Below are positions 54,160 to 62,447 of a stretch of DNA of 64,000 bases, piece by piece. The stretch lies in the NCBI GenBank assembly GCA_019635315.1, contig JAHBZT010000003.1, forward strand, positions 310,001 through 374,000, given 5' to 3'. The position numbers were made by a program, and so were the translations under genes. Below the pieces are notes generated by a model, which saw nothing but the letters and a program-made list of their open reading frames with translations, was not told the DNA's origin and did no database searches. Positions within the stretch are counted from its first letter, which is position 1. Each line of letters opens with the position of its first letter. Origin of the DNA: Rubrivivax sp. (GTDB taxonomy: Bacteria > Pseudomonadota > Gammaproteobacteria > Burkholderiales > Burkholderiaceae_C).

Positions 54160-54510
54160 GGCGCGCGGCCGCTCCTCGACCCAGGCCAGGCCGCCGGGCT
54201 TGGCCGCGGCGATCGCCGGCTGCCGCGTCGGCTTGGCGCCGACCGCGTCGAAGACGACGTCGAAGCGCGACTCGGCGACCGGCGACGCGCGCAGGTCGAT
54301 CACCGTCGCGCCGGCGTGGCGGGTCACCGCGTCGCGGCGCAACGGGTGCAGCTCGACCAGCGTGACCTGCACGGCGCCGCGGTGGCGCGGCAGCAGGGCC
54401 GCCAGCCTGCCGCTGGCGCCGCCGCCGATGACGCGCATGCCGCACCCGTGCATCGGCCGTGCGAGCGCGCGCAATGACAGGCCGATCGCGTGCCAGGCGG
54501 TCGCCGCCGG
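54160..54510 (-). pseudogene. Remnant of a zinc-type (MDR) alcohol dehydrogenase
   Basis: One minus-strand frame over about 115 codons reads HAIGLSLRALARPMHGCG, then MRVIGGGASGRLAALLPRHR and VTLVELHPLRRDAVTRHAGA, continuing FDVVFDAVGAKPTRQPAIAA. This is the NAD-binding half of an MDR dehydrogenase. The N-terminal catalytic half and zinc site are missing, and the frame runs into unrelated sequence after AKPGG. A truncated gene between lysR and the kinase; probably a scar of past rearrangement. Confidence 0.65.
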
Positions 54511-54853
54511 TGCCGCCGCCGCACGTGGTGAAATAGGGGTCAGGGTAAAGCCCCGATGTCCGCCCGTCCCCGAGGATCCCAAGCCATGGACCGCCCCGTG
54601 CCGATGCCGGGGGACGGCGTTGCCATCGCCTGCGGGTCCGTCGGGGCGGGCGCGGGCCCTGCCCCGCGGCGGCACCTTCCGGCCGGCGCGCTTCCGGCCC
54701 GTGCGCTTCGGGCCGGCGGCCGCCGGAGCCGATGGCTGCGCGCCGCCCAGGGTGCGCCGGGCGAGGCCGGGTGGCGCGCCGCCCGCCGATGCGGTCCAAT
54801 GGAGCGCGGTGCGCCGACGGTCCGTCGGGGTCCGCGCTGCTGCTGAACGCCCG
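54511..54853. other. Gene-free upstream region of the GAF kinase
   Basis: About 340 bp with no gene I can support. It contains the slightly AT-richer GAAATAGGGGTCAGGGTAAA (54530-54549), a plausible promoter or regulator site for the kinase-regulator pair, then GC-rich sequence with short chance frames. Confidence 0.4.
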
Positions 54854-56047
54854 ATGCCCACCCTCGCCCCGACCGCCGATCCGCCGCTGCAGGCCGCCCG
54901 CAGCACGCCGGAGATCGGCCTGCTGGCCGAGATCACCGCCGATCTGGGCGCCGGCCACGACGTCGAGGCGCTGCTGCAGCGCTTCCTGCTGCCCATCGTC
55001 GTGCTGGCCGGCGCGCAGGCCGGCGCGGTGCGCGTCTTCTGCGACGACGCGCGGCGCCTGCGCCTGATCGGCCAGATCGGGCTGCCGCCCGAGGTCGCGG
55101 AGTCCGAGCGGTCGGTGGACCGCCACTGCGGCGTGTGCGGCATCGCGGCGGACGAGCAGCGCCTGGCCTGGGCCGGCGGCCAAGTCGACTGCGGGCTGCG
55201 CGCCGCGGCCGCGCTGGACGGCTGCGCGCAGGTGCTGGCGGTGCCCTTGACGCACCGCGGCCGGCTGCTCGGCCTGTACAACCTGTTCTTCGAGGCGACG
55301 ACGCCGCCCGAGGCCGGCGTGCAGTCGGTGCTGCGCGCGGTCGGCGACCTGCTGGGCCTGGCGCTCGACCACCTGCGGCTGGAGCGCGAGAACCTGCGCG
55401 CCAGCGTGCTCGCCGAACGGCAGGCGATGGCCGCCGAGGTGCACGACTCGGTCGCGCAGACACTCACCTTCGTCAAGATGCGGCTGCCGCTGCTGCAGCA
55501 GGCGATCGAGGACAGCGACGCCTACCAGGCCCTGCAGTACGTGGGCGACGTGCGCGGCGCGGTCGCGCAGGCGCATGGCAGCCTGCGCGAGATCCTCACC
55601 CACTACCGCGCGCCGGTCGACCCGCAGGGCCTGCTGCACGCGCTCGCCGACTGCGCGCGCGAGTTTCCGCAGCGCACCGGCGTGCCGCTGGAGTTCGACA
55701 ACCGCGCCGGCATGCTCGCGCTCAGCGCCGAGCAGGAGGCGCAGGCCTTCCATGTCGTGCGCGAGGCGCTGGCCAATGTCGCGCAGCACGCGCACGCCCG
55801 CCATGCCTGGCTGTCGGTGCAGGCGCGCGACGACGTCGTCGAGATCGTCGTCGAGGACGACGGCAACGGCCCCGGCGCCGGCCCTGCCACCACCCATGGC
55901 CCGGCCGCGCACCATGGCCTGACGATCATGGGCGAGCGCGCCCGCCGCCTCGGCGGTTGCCTGGAGGTCGCGGCCCGCGACGGCGGCGGCACGCGCGTGC
56001 GGCTCGCCTTCCCGCGCGCCGGCGCGCAGCCGCAGGGGGCACCGTGA
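54854..56047 (+). CDS. GAF-domain sensor histidine kinase (HisKA_3, NarX/DesK type)
   Basis: 397-aa cytoplasmic kinase. A GAF-like sensor (about 15-175) has four cysteines, HCGVCGIA and CGLRAAAALDGC, that could bind a redox centre. The dimerisation motif MAAEVHDSVAQTLTFVK places the phosphoacceptor at His197; the ATP-binding part has EALANVAQHAHA and HGLTIMGERARRLGG. No membrane helix. It overlaps the regulator gene by GTGA and is convergent with the dsr operon, so it may sense the sulfur or redox state; that role is inferred. Confidence 0.88.
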   Translation: MPTLAPTADPPLQAARSTPEIGLLAEITADLGAGHDVEALLQRFLLPIVVLAGAQAGAVRVFCDDARRLRLIGQIGLPPEVAESERSVDRHCGVCGIAADEQRLAWAGGQVDCGLRAAAALDGCAQVLAVPLTHRGRLLGLYNLFFEATTPPEAGVQSVLRAVGDLLGLALDHLRLERENLRASVLAERQAMAAEVHDSVAQTLTFVKMRLPLLQQAIEDSDAYQALQYVGDVRGAVAQAHGSLREILTHYRAPVDPQGLLHALADCAREFPQRTGVPLEFDNRAGMLALSAEQEAQAFHVVREALANVAQHAHARHAWLSVQARDDVVEIVVEDDGNGPGAGPATTHGPAAHHGLTIMGERARRLGGCLEVAARDGGGTRVRLAFPRAGAQPQGAP

Positions 56048-56745
56048 CGACGCCGCTGCGCATCGTGCTCGTCGACGACCATGCGCTGTGCCGCAGCGGT
56101 CTGACCGACCTGCTGACCCACCGCGGCAAGATGCAGGTGCTGGCCGCCACCGCCAGCGCCGACGAGGTGCTGCCGGTGCTGCGCGACCAGAAGCCCGACC
56201 TGCTGGTGCTGGACCTGCGCATGCCGGGCACCGACGGCCTGACGCTGCTGCGCCGGCTGCGCGCCGAGGGCATCGACACGCCGGCGCTGGTGCTGACGAT
56301 GAGCGACTCCGAGCACGACCTCGCCGCGGCGCTGCGCGCCGGCGTGCGCGGCTACCTGCTCAAGGACATGGAGCCCGAGGAGGTGATCGCCGCGATCGGG
56401 CGCGCCGCGCGCGGCGAGCTGACGGTGGCGCCGGCGATGACGCTCAAGCTCGCGCAGATGCTGCAGCAGCCGGACGGCAAGCCGACCGACCGCGCCGGGC
56501 TGCTGGCCTCGCTGACCGATCGCGAGCGCGAGATCCTGGACCACCTGGCGCGCGGCTACAGCAACAAGGCGATCGCGCGCGCGCTCGACATCAGCCACGA
56601 CACGGTCAAGCTGCACGTGCGCCACATCCTGGCCAAGCTCAACCTGAGCTCGCGTGTCGAGGCGGCCGTGCTCGCGGTGGAATCGCGCGCCGCCGGCGAA
56701 CGGCTGTCCGACCCCGGCGACGGCCCGCGCGGGTCTAGCCGCTGA
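56044..56745 (+). CDS. NarL/FixJ-type response regulator
   Basis: 233-aa regulator. Receiver with [11 protein letters not shown] and phosphoacceptor Asp57 in [12 protein letters not shown]; LuxR-type helix-turn-helix at about 163-225 with [20 protein letters not shown] and [16 protein letters not shown]. Starts at the GTG at 56044 overlapping the kinase stop. Its 3' end overlaps the convergent cobA end by 11 bp. Cognate partner of the GAF kinase; targets unknown but sulfur genes are nearby. Confidence 0.92.
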   Translation: MTTPLRIVLVDDHALCRSGLTDLLTHRGKMQVLAATASADEVLPVLRDQKPDLLVLDLRMPGTDGLTLLRRLRAEGIDTPALVLTMSDSEHDLAAALRAGVRGYLLKDMEPEEVIAAIGRAARGELTVAPAMTLKLAQMLQQPDGKPTDRAGLLASLTDREREILDHLARGYSNKAIARALDISHDTVKLHVRHILAKLNLSSRVEAAVLAVESRAAGERLSDPGDGPRGSSR

Positions 56746-57625
56746 CGGCGCCGGGCACGCCTGGCGCGGCCGGCACCGGCGGCGTCGCGCCGGCCAGGCC
56801 CTCGCCGGCCGCTGCCGCAGCCCCCGCCGTCTCGAACCACGCCAGCCGGTCGTGCAGCCGCACGACCTCGCCGACGATGGTCAGGCAGGGTGACTGCAGG
56901 CCGGCGGCCGCCACGCGTGCCGGCAGGTCGGCCAGCGTGCCGGCGACCACGCGCTGCTCGGGCAGCGTGCCCTGCTGCACGACGGCGGCCGGCATGTCCG
57001 CGCGCTGGCCATGCCGCACCAGCTGCGCGCAGATGTCGGCCAGCGCGCCCAGGCCCATGTAGATGACCACCGTCTGCCGCTCGCGCACCAGCGCCGGCCA
57101 GTCGAGGTCGGCACTGCCGTCCTTCAGGTGGCCGGTCACGAACAGGCAGGACTGCGCGTGGTCGCGGTGCGTCAGCGGGATGCCGGCATAACTCGACACG
57201 CCGCAGGCCGCGGTGATGCCCGGCACGACCTCGAACGCGATGCCGGCCGCCGCCAGCGCCTCGATCTCCTCGCCGCCGCGGCCGAAGATGAAGGGGTCGC
57301 CGCCCTTCAGCCGCACGACCTGCCGGCCCTCGCGCGCCAGCTGCACCAGCAGCGCGTTGATCTCGCGCTGCGGCATGCTGTGCTGGCTGCTGCGCTTGCC
57401 GGCATACAGGCGCTCGGCCTGCGGCGCGACGAAGTCCAGCACCTCCGGCGCGACGAGGTTGTCGTAGACCACGGCGTCGGCGGCGCCGAGCAGGCGCACG
57501 GCACGCAGCGTCAGCAGCTCGGGGTCGCCGGGGCCGGCGCCGACGAGCGCGACACGCCCGCGCGGTGGCGCCGCAGGGCGCGGCAGGCGCAGGATCCAGT
57601 CCGGCAGATCGATCATCGAATTCAT
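56735..57625 (-). CDS. cobA: Uroporphyrinogen-III C-methyltransferase
   Basis: 296-aa SAM-dependent enzyme methylating uroporphyrinogen III to precorrin-2, the entry to sirohaem. Landmarks: [73 protein letters not shown]. No CysG oxidase/chelatase domain is fused; a short Ala/Pro-rich tail ends it. Preceded by AGGAGCC and 22 bp after dsrR. Its place at the end of the dsr operon fits sirohaem supply for DsrAB. Confidence 0.94.
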   Translation of the reverse strand: MNSMIDLPDWILRLPRPAAPPRGRVALVGAGPGDPELLTLRAVRLLGAADAVVYDNLVAPEVLDFVAPQAERLYAGKRSSQHSMPQREINALLVQLAREGRQVVRLKGGDPFIFGRGGEEIEALAAAGIAFEVVPGITAACGVSSYAGIPLTHRDHAQSCLFVTGHLKDGSADLDWPALVRERQTVVIYMGLGALADICAQLVRHGQRADMPAAVVQQGTLPEQRVVAGTLADLPARVAAAGLQSPCLTIVGEVVRLHDRLAWFETAGAAAAAGEGLAGATPPVPAAPGVPGAVSG

Positions 57626-57647
57626 GCGCAGGCTCCTGGCGTGTGGG

Positions 57648-58031
57648 TCAGCCGCCGCAGCGCGAGCAGCCGCCGCTGCCGCATCCGCCGGCCGCCGGCC
57701 GCTGCGCGGCGGCGTCCGCTGCCCGCTCCGGCGCGGCATCCGGCGCGGCGTCCGGCGGGACGAAGATGAAGCGCCGCTGGCCCGGCTCGAGCTCGACCCA
57801 GTCGAGCGTCGTGCCCTGCAGCAGCGGCCGGCTGGTCGCCGCGACGACCACGGTCAGGCCGTCGAATTCGATCGGCGCGTCGTCCTCGTGGGTGTCGTCG
57901 AAACCCATGCCGTACTCGATCGAGCCGTCGTCCGCCCGGCGCGCGGCCACGCGCAGCGCCATGCCCACGGCGCGGCCCTGCAGCGCCGCGGTGCGGATCT
58001 GTTCGACGGCCGCCTCGGTCACCTTCAGCAT
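57648..58031 (-). CDS. dsrR: A-type (IscA/HesB-fold) Dsr protein DsrR
   Basis: 127-aa HesB-fold protein. [16 protein letters not shown] is the normal start, but the cysteine expected after the [11 protein letters not shown] strand is missing, as in DsrR of purple sulfur bacteria, so it is unlikely to be a standard cluster carrier. The C-terminus instead has a glycine/cysteine tail, [13 protein letters not shown], three Cys that may bind metal. ATG at 58031 is preceded by GGGGAG; a TTG at 58049 is also open. It follows the DsrC-like gene. Confidence 0.82.
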   Translation of the reverse strand: MLKVTEAAVEQIRTAALQGRAVGMALRVAARRADDGSIEYGMGFDDTHEDDAPIEFDGLTVVVAATSRPLLQGTTLDWVELEPGQRRFIFVPPDAAPDAAPERAADAAAQRPAAGGCGSGGCSRCGG

Positions 58032-58045
58032 CGCTGGCTCCCCGT

Positions 58046-58411
58046 TCAATGTTCACCCTTGGTGCGCAGCAGCCCGGCCAGCCGGTTGCCCTGCTTCTGC
58101 GGCCCGCCGACCGGAAACAGCTCGTGCAGGTAATGGTTGTTGCCGCGCCCGGGGCCCCAGTGCTGCGCGAAGTGGCGGATCATCACGCGCACCTGCGGCT
58201 GCACGCCATGTTCCTGCCAGTACTCGCGCAGGAAGCGGATGACCTGCCAGTGTTCGTCGGTCAGCGCCAGGCCCTCGCGCCGCGCCAGCACGCGCGCGAA
58301 GTCCTCCGACCAGTCGCCCAGGTCGAGCAGGTAGCCCTCGGCGTCGACCTTCACCGGTCGGCCGCGGACCTCCAGCACCCGCGGCGTCAGCACGCTCGTC
58401 GTCATGCTCAT
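58046..58411 (-). CDS. DsrC/TusE-family protein lacking both redox cysteines
   Basis: 121-aa DsrC-fold protein (VDAEGYLLDLGDWSEDFA, LTDEHWQVIRFLREYWQEHG, FPVGGPQKQGNRLAG). In DsrC two cysteines near the end, ten residues apart, carry sulfur. Here those positions are Asn109 and Glu120; there is no cysteine in the whole protein. The fold is intact, so this is a paralogue, not a broken gene, probably regulatory or structural. It is inserted between dsrN and dsrR in the dsr operon. The catalytic dsrC should lie outside this window. Confidence 0.9.
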   Translation of the reverse strand: MSMTTSVLTPRVLEVRGRPVKVDAEGYLLDLGDWSEDFARVLARREGLALTDEHWQVIRFLREYWQEHGVQPQVRVMIRHFAQHWGPGRGNNHYLHELFPVGGPQKQGNRLAGLLRTKGEH

Positions 58412-58427
58412 GTCCTGTCGGCCCCCT

Positions 58428-59864
58428 TCATGCCGCCAGCGCCAGCGACCCGGGCTGGCCGCTCGTGCCGACCGCCCCGCGGCGCTGGCGGCAGGTGCGC
58501 ACGAAGTCGACGAAGCGTGGCGCCCAGTCGCTGCCGGCGCCCGTGCGCAGGTGGCCGTACGACGCGACGAGGTTGCCGACGACGAGGCCGTCGTGGGCGC
58601 CGTCGATGCCCTGGCCGCGGCGCACGCGCAAGCCGAAGACCGCGTCGCCGGGCAGGTTCTCGAGGCTGGAGTGGTGGAACTCGTGCCCGCGCAGGACACC
58701 GTCGGCCGACGGCGCCCAGGGGTGCGCGGCGGTGGCCTGCAACTGCACGTAGCCGCGGCCGACCGGCCGCGCGTGCATCACGACGTCGCCCGGAATCGCG
58801 CCCACCATCTCGGCGCGGCGCTCGCCCCAGCGCATCGAGCGCGCCAGGTACATCAGGCCGCCGCACTCGGCATAGGCGGGCAGGCCGGCGGCGAGCGCGT
58901 CGCGCAGTGCGCGCCGCATCGCGACGTTGGCCTCGAGCTCGGCCATGAACATTTCGGGAAAGCCGCCGCCGATGAACAGGCCGTCGGCCGGCGGCAGCGC
59001 GGTGTCGCGCAGGGTGTCGAAGGGCACCAGCTGCGCACCCGCCGCCTCCAGCGCCTGCAGGTCGTCGGGGTAGTAGAAGCCGAAGGCGCGGTCGCGCGCG
59101 ATCGCAATGCGCAGGCCGGCGCGCGGCGCCGGCTGCGCGGTCGTTCTCGCGGCTGTCTTCGCGGCCGTCCACGCCGGTGCCGCCGCCGCCGCGCGCACGC
59201 GGTCGAGGTCGACACCTGCGGCGACGAGGGCCGCGATCTGGGCCACGCGCGCCGCGGCGCCGTCGAGCTCGGCGTCCGGCGTGAGCCCGAGGTGCCGCTC
59301 CGGCAGGGCCAGGCGCTCGTCGCGGGCCACGGCACCGAGGACCGGCACGTCGGTGTAGGCCTCCAGCGAGGCACGCAGCTTGCCCTCGTGGCGCGTGCCG
59401 CCGACCTGGTTGAGGATCACGCCGGCGAGGGGCACGCCGCGGTCGAAGGCCTGGAAGCCGAGCACCAGCGGCGCGATGCCGCGCGTCATGCCGCGCGTAT
59501 CGAGGACCAGCACGACCGGGGCGCCCAGCTGGCGGGCCAGGGCCGCATTGCTGTCGCTGCCGTCCAGCGCCATGCCGTCGTGCAGGCCCTTGTTGCCCTC
59601 GATCAGCGCGAGGTCGGCGCCGGCGCTCTCGCGGTCCAGCGCGGCCGCGATCGCCGCCGCGTCCATCAGGTAGGGGTCGAGGTTGACGCAGGCGCGGCCG
59701 GCGGCGCGCGTCAGCCACATCGGGTCGATATAGTCCGGGCCCTTCTTGAACGGCTGCACGACGCTGCCGCGCTCGCGCAGCGCCGCCGCGAGGCCGATGG
59801 CGACCGTGGTCTTGCCCGACGACTTGTGCGCCGCCGAGACGAACAGCCGCGGCAGCGCGCTCAC
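58428..59864 (-). CDS. dsrN: DsrN, sirohaem amidase (cobyrinate a,c-diamide synthase family)
   Basis: 478-aa glutamine amidotransferase of the CobB/CbiA family, in Dsr systems converting sirohaem to its amide for DsrAB. P-loop FVSAAHKSSGKTTVAIG (about 7-23), KGPDYIDPMWL, EGNKGLHDGM, and the glutaminase half with YAECGGLMYL (nucleophile Cys). GTG start at 59864 overlaps dsrP by GTGA. Length and motifs are complete. The DsrN role, rather than cobalamin synthesis, follows from the operon. Confidence 0.93.
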   Translation of the reverse strand: MSALPRLFVSAAHKSSGKTTVAIGLAAALRERGSVVQPFKKGPDYIDPMWLTRAAGRACVNLDPYLMDAAAIAAALDRESAGADLALIEGNKGLHDGMALDGSDSNAALARQLGAPVVLVLDTRGMTRGIAPLVLGFQAFDRGVPLAGVILNQVGGTRHEGKLRASLEAYTDVPVLGAVARDERLALPERHLGLTPDAELDGAAARVAQIAALVAAGVDLDRVRAAAAAPAWTAAKTAARTTAQPAPRAGLRIAIARDRAFGFYYPDDLQALEAAGAQLVPFDTLRDTALPPADGLFIGGGFPEMFMAELEANVAMRRALRDALAAGLPAYAECGGLMYLARSMRWGERRAEMVGAIPGDVVMHARPVGRGYVQLQATAAHPWAPSADGVLRGHEFHHSSLENLPGDAVFGLRVRRGQGIDGAHDGLVVGNLVASYGHLRTGAGSDWAPRFVDFVRTCRQRRGAVGTSGQPGSLALAA

Positions 59865-61075
59865 GGTGCAGCCCCCTCGGCAGGCTGGCCGGCGGCCGGG
59901 AAGTCGTCGGCGGGCATGAAGTCGAGCACGCGCACGCCCACCGTCGTCAGCAGGAAGGCGGCACCGAGCCCGCCCAGGCCGAGCAACCACTCGGGCAGCC
60001 GCGGCACGTAGCGCTCGATCGCACCGTCGCCGAAGCTGCTGCTGACCGCATGCCCGGGCAGGATCTCCAGCGGGAAGGCCTGGCCGCCGATGATGAAGAC
60101 GAACAGCCACGCGAAGGCGCCCAGCACGACCAGCGCCGCGGCGGCGAGCAGGTCGCGGCGGCCCGGCAGCGGGCGGAAGACCAGCACCAGCGGCAGCACC
60201 GAGCCCAGCAGCACGTAGCCGCCCCAGAACAGCCACGGGAAGATGCCGGCGCCGTCGCCGCGGCCGAGCAGCAGGAAGGCCGCGAAGTCGACCTGGTGCG
60301 CGTAGTACAGGTTGGTCAGGTGGTAGACCGCCACCAGGTACAGCGCCGCGGCGACGAAGACGCCGAGCAGCCGCGCCATGCGGCGCTGGATGTCGGCCGG
60401 CAGCGCCTGCCGGTTCCAGGCATACATGGTCGCCTGCACGACGAGGAAGACGGCCAGCCCCCAGCCGAACGAGAGCACGATGAACAGCGGCGCCAGCAGC
60501 GCCGACTGGTAGGCCTGGCGCGCGACCAGGAAGCCGAAGATCGAGCCGGTGCCGGTGGTCAGCACGAAGCGCCAGACCAGCGCCGCGATGCCGGCCGGCC
60601 GCGACCAGCGGTTCATGCGGCGCTCGAACATCGTCCACAGGTACAGCGCGACGATGGCCACCATGCCCGAATACAGGAAGACGTTCCAGGCGAAGACCGA
60701 CTTGAAGTTGTAGTGCGTCGCCGCGACGATGATGCGGTCCGGCCGGCCCAGGTCCAGCATCAGCACCATCAGGCCGCCGGCCAGCAGCGCCAGGCACAGC
60801 AGCCCGGACAGCGGCGCGCGCCGCTTGTAGACGGTCTGGCCGAAGACCGAGCCGACCGAGGCCACGTTGAGCACGCCCGACGCGGCGACGATCATGAAGA
60901 TCGCGAACACATGCGGCAGCCCCCACACGACCTGGTTGGTCATGCCGGTGACGACGTGGCCGTGCACGTCCATGTAGTGCGCCGCGCCCAGTCCGACCGC
61001 GGTGACCAGGGCGCCGGCCAGCACCAGCAGCCAGAAGTCGCGCGCTTCGCGCGGTGCGCGCGCCAGCGCCGTCAT
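59861..61075 (-). CDS. dsrP: DsrP, NrfD-type membrane subunit of the DsrMKJOP complex
   Basis: 404-aa integral membrane protein with about ten helices, NrfD/HybB-like, for example SVFAWNVFLYSGMVAIVALYL and SGVLNVASVGSVFGQ. It handles quinone exchange in the Dsr transmembrane complex. ATG at 61075 overlaps dsrO (ATGA) and its end overlaps dsrN (GTGA), consistent with tight coupling. Confidence 0.93.
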   Translation of the reverse strand: MTALARAPREARDFWLLVLAGALVTAVGLGAAHYMDVHGHVVTGMTNQVVWGLPHVFAIFMIVAASGVLNVASVGSVFGQTVYKRRAPLSGLLCLALLAGGLMVLMLDLGRPDRIIVAATHYNFKSVFAWNVFLYSGMVAIVALYLWTMFERRMNRWSRPAGIAALVWRFVLTTGTGSIFGFLVARQAYQSALLAPLFIVLSFGWGLAVFLVVQATMYAWNRQALPADIQRRMARLLGVFVAAALYLVAVYHLTNLYYAHQVDFAAFLLLGRGDGAGIFPWLFWGGYVLLGSVLPLVLVFRPLPGRRDLLAAAALVVLGAFAWLFVFIIGGQAFPLEILPGHAVSSSFGDGAIERYVPRLPEWLLGLGGLGAAFLLTTVGVRVLDFMPADDFPAAGQPAEGAAP

Positions 61076-61863
61076 GCGCCCAGCCCCTGGTAGCGCACGC
61101 CGGTGTCCAGCCGCAGGTCGGCACGCAACTGCACGCTGGCGACCTCACGCAGGCGCTGCGAGATCTCGCTCGCCGGGTCGTTGAGGTCGCCGAAGACGAT
61201 GGCGCCATGGCCGGCCTTCGTGCAGGCCTCGGCGCAGGCCGTGGTCTTGCCGCCGGCGTCGATGCGGTGCACGCACAGCGTGCAGCTCTCGACGCAGCCC
61301 TTGCCGCGCGGCACGTCGGGCTTCTGGTCGGTCAGCGGCTCGTGCACGAAGGAGCGCGCCTTGTACGGGCAGGCCATCATGCAGTAGCGGCAGCCGATGC
61401 AGGTGTGGCGGTCGACGAGCACGATGCCGTCGGCGCGCTTGAACGAGGCGCCGGTCGGGCACACGTCCACGCAGGGCGGCGACGCGCAGTGCTGGCACAT
61501 CATCGGCGCCGAGCTGGTGCGGCCGGTGCGGAGCTCCTTGATCTCGATCTTGCGGATCCACTGCGCCGAGGTCGGCGTCGGCCGCGGGTCGAGCCCGTTC
61601 TCGGTGTTGCAGGCGTCGACGCAGTCTGTGCAGCCGCTGGCGCACTTGGTGGTGTCGATCAGCAGGCCCCAGCGCACCTTGGGGTTGGCGCCGGCGGTGG
61701 GGCCGGCCGCCGCACCGGTGGCGGCCTGGGCGACCTCGATCAAGCGGATGCCCGGCGCGACCATCACGCCGGCCAGCCCGGCCGCGGCGACGCCCAGGAA
61801 GCCGCGGCGCGAGGAGCCGGCCGCGCCGGCGTCGGCACCTGGGCGGTCCGCGCGTTCGTTCAC
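61072..61863 (-). CDS. dsrO: DsrO, periplasmic iron-sulfur subunit
   Basis: 263-aa protein with a twin-arginine signal (SSRRGFLGVAAAGLAG, cut near AQA) that carries it outside with its clusters folded. Fe-S motifs: CASGCTDCVDAC, CQHCASPPCVDVCPTGA, CIGCRYCMMACPY and CTLCVHRI. GTG at 61863 overlaps the dsrJ stop (GTGA). Part of DsrMKJOP between dsrJ and dsrP. Confidence 0.94.
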   Translation of the reverse strand: MNERADRPGADAGAAGSSRRGFLGVAAAGLAGVMVAPGIRLIEVAQAATGAAAGPTAGANPKVRWGLLIDTTKCASGCTDCVDACNTENGLDPRPTPTSAQWIRKIEIKELRTGRTSSAPMMCQHCASPPCVDVCPTGASFKRADGIVLVDRHTCIGCRYCMMACPYKARSFVHEPLTDQKPDVPRGKGCVESCTLCVHRIDAGGKTTACAEACTKAGHGAIVFGDLNDPASEISQRLREVASVQLRADLRLDTGVRYQGLGA

Positions 61864-62447
61864 GGCTTGACCCCTGGCAGGTCGGCGGGCGCGATCGTCG
61901 CGGCGCCGTTGAGCTGCCTCGCCTGCGCGGCGAGCCGCATCGCCGCACCGGCCTGCGGCCCGGCGGGCACGATGGGATGGAAGGCGGTGGGCCCGGGTTT
62001 CGTGGCGTGGCACTCGAAGCAGTCGATGCGCACCGCGGTATAGCTGTGGCAGCTGATGCAGAAGTTGGTCTCGGCCGCGGTGACGCTGTTCGTGGCCGGG
62101 CTGGCGTGGCAGGCGATGCAGGCCTTCAGGCTGGCCTTGGCGCCGCGGATGCCGCCGTGCACCGTTTCGTCGCGCTGGTGCTCGAGCATGCGCGGATGCT
62201 CGCGGCGCATCGTCGCCGGGTCGGCGATGCACTGCGTGCCGGCCTTGGCCGGCTCGATCACCGGCTTGGGCGTGCGGCCGCTTTGGGCCCATGCGGCCTG
62301 CAAGCCGAAGACGACGGGAAGGAGCACCACGCCGGCCCACAGGCGCCCGCGCGGCCAGGCGGCCGCCGCGGATCCGGCTTTGCCGGTCCGCTGGTGGCGC
62401 CGCCCTGGGGGGGAGGCGCCGAAGGCGCTGCGGGGGGGGACGATCAC
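61860..62447 (-). CDS. dsrJ: DsrJ, periplasmic triheme cytochrome c
   Basis: 195-aa cytochrome with three haem motifs, CIACH (110-114), CISCH (130-134) and CFECH (143-147). Cys73 in GTQCIADP matches the cysteine known as an unusual haem ligand in DsrJ. A membrane-anchor signal lies at about 37-54. The only usable start is the GTG at 62447, overlapping the dsrL stop (GTGA). This gives about 35 residues before the signal, encoded by a dispersed GC-rich repeat; the extension looks like an in-frame insertion. Confidence 0.9.
   Translation of the reverse strand: MIVPPRSAFGASPPGRRHQRTGKAGSAAAAWPRGRLWAGVVLLPVVFGLQAAWAQSGRTPKPVIEPAKAGTQCIADPATMRREHPRMLEHQRDETVHGGIRGAKASLKACIACHASPATNSVTAAETNFCISCHSYTAVRIDCFECHATKPGPTAFHPIVPAGPQAGAAMRLAAQARQLNGAATIAPADLPGVKP
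62361..62442 (-). repeat. Dispersed GC-rich element, copy 2 (within 5' end of dsrJ)
   Basis: Read on the minus strand: CCCCCCAGGGCGG, then CGGACCGGCAAAGCCGGATC. It parallels the pilJ-pilL gap element at 20938-21012. Here it lies inside the only open dsrJ frame, adding about 30 low-complexity residues ahead of the signal peptide. Confidence 0.6.

Noticed and set aside
54556-54846. A 96-codon plus-strand frame ahead of the GAF kinase
   Set aside because: Composition is Arg/Ala/Gly-rich without motifs and no ribosome-binding site; more likely upstream non-coding sequence.
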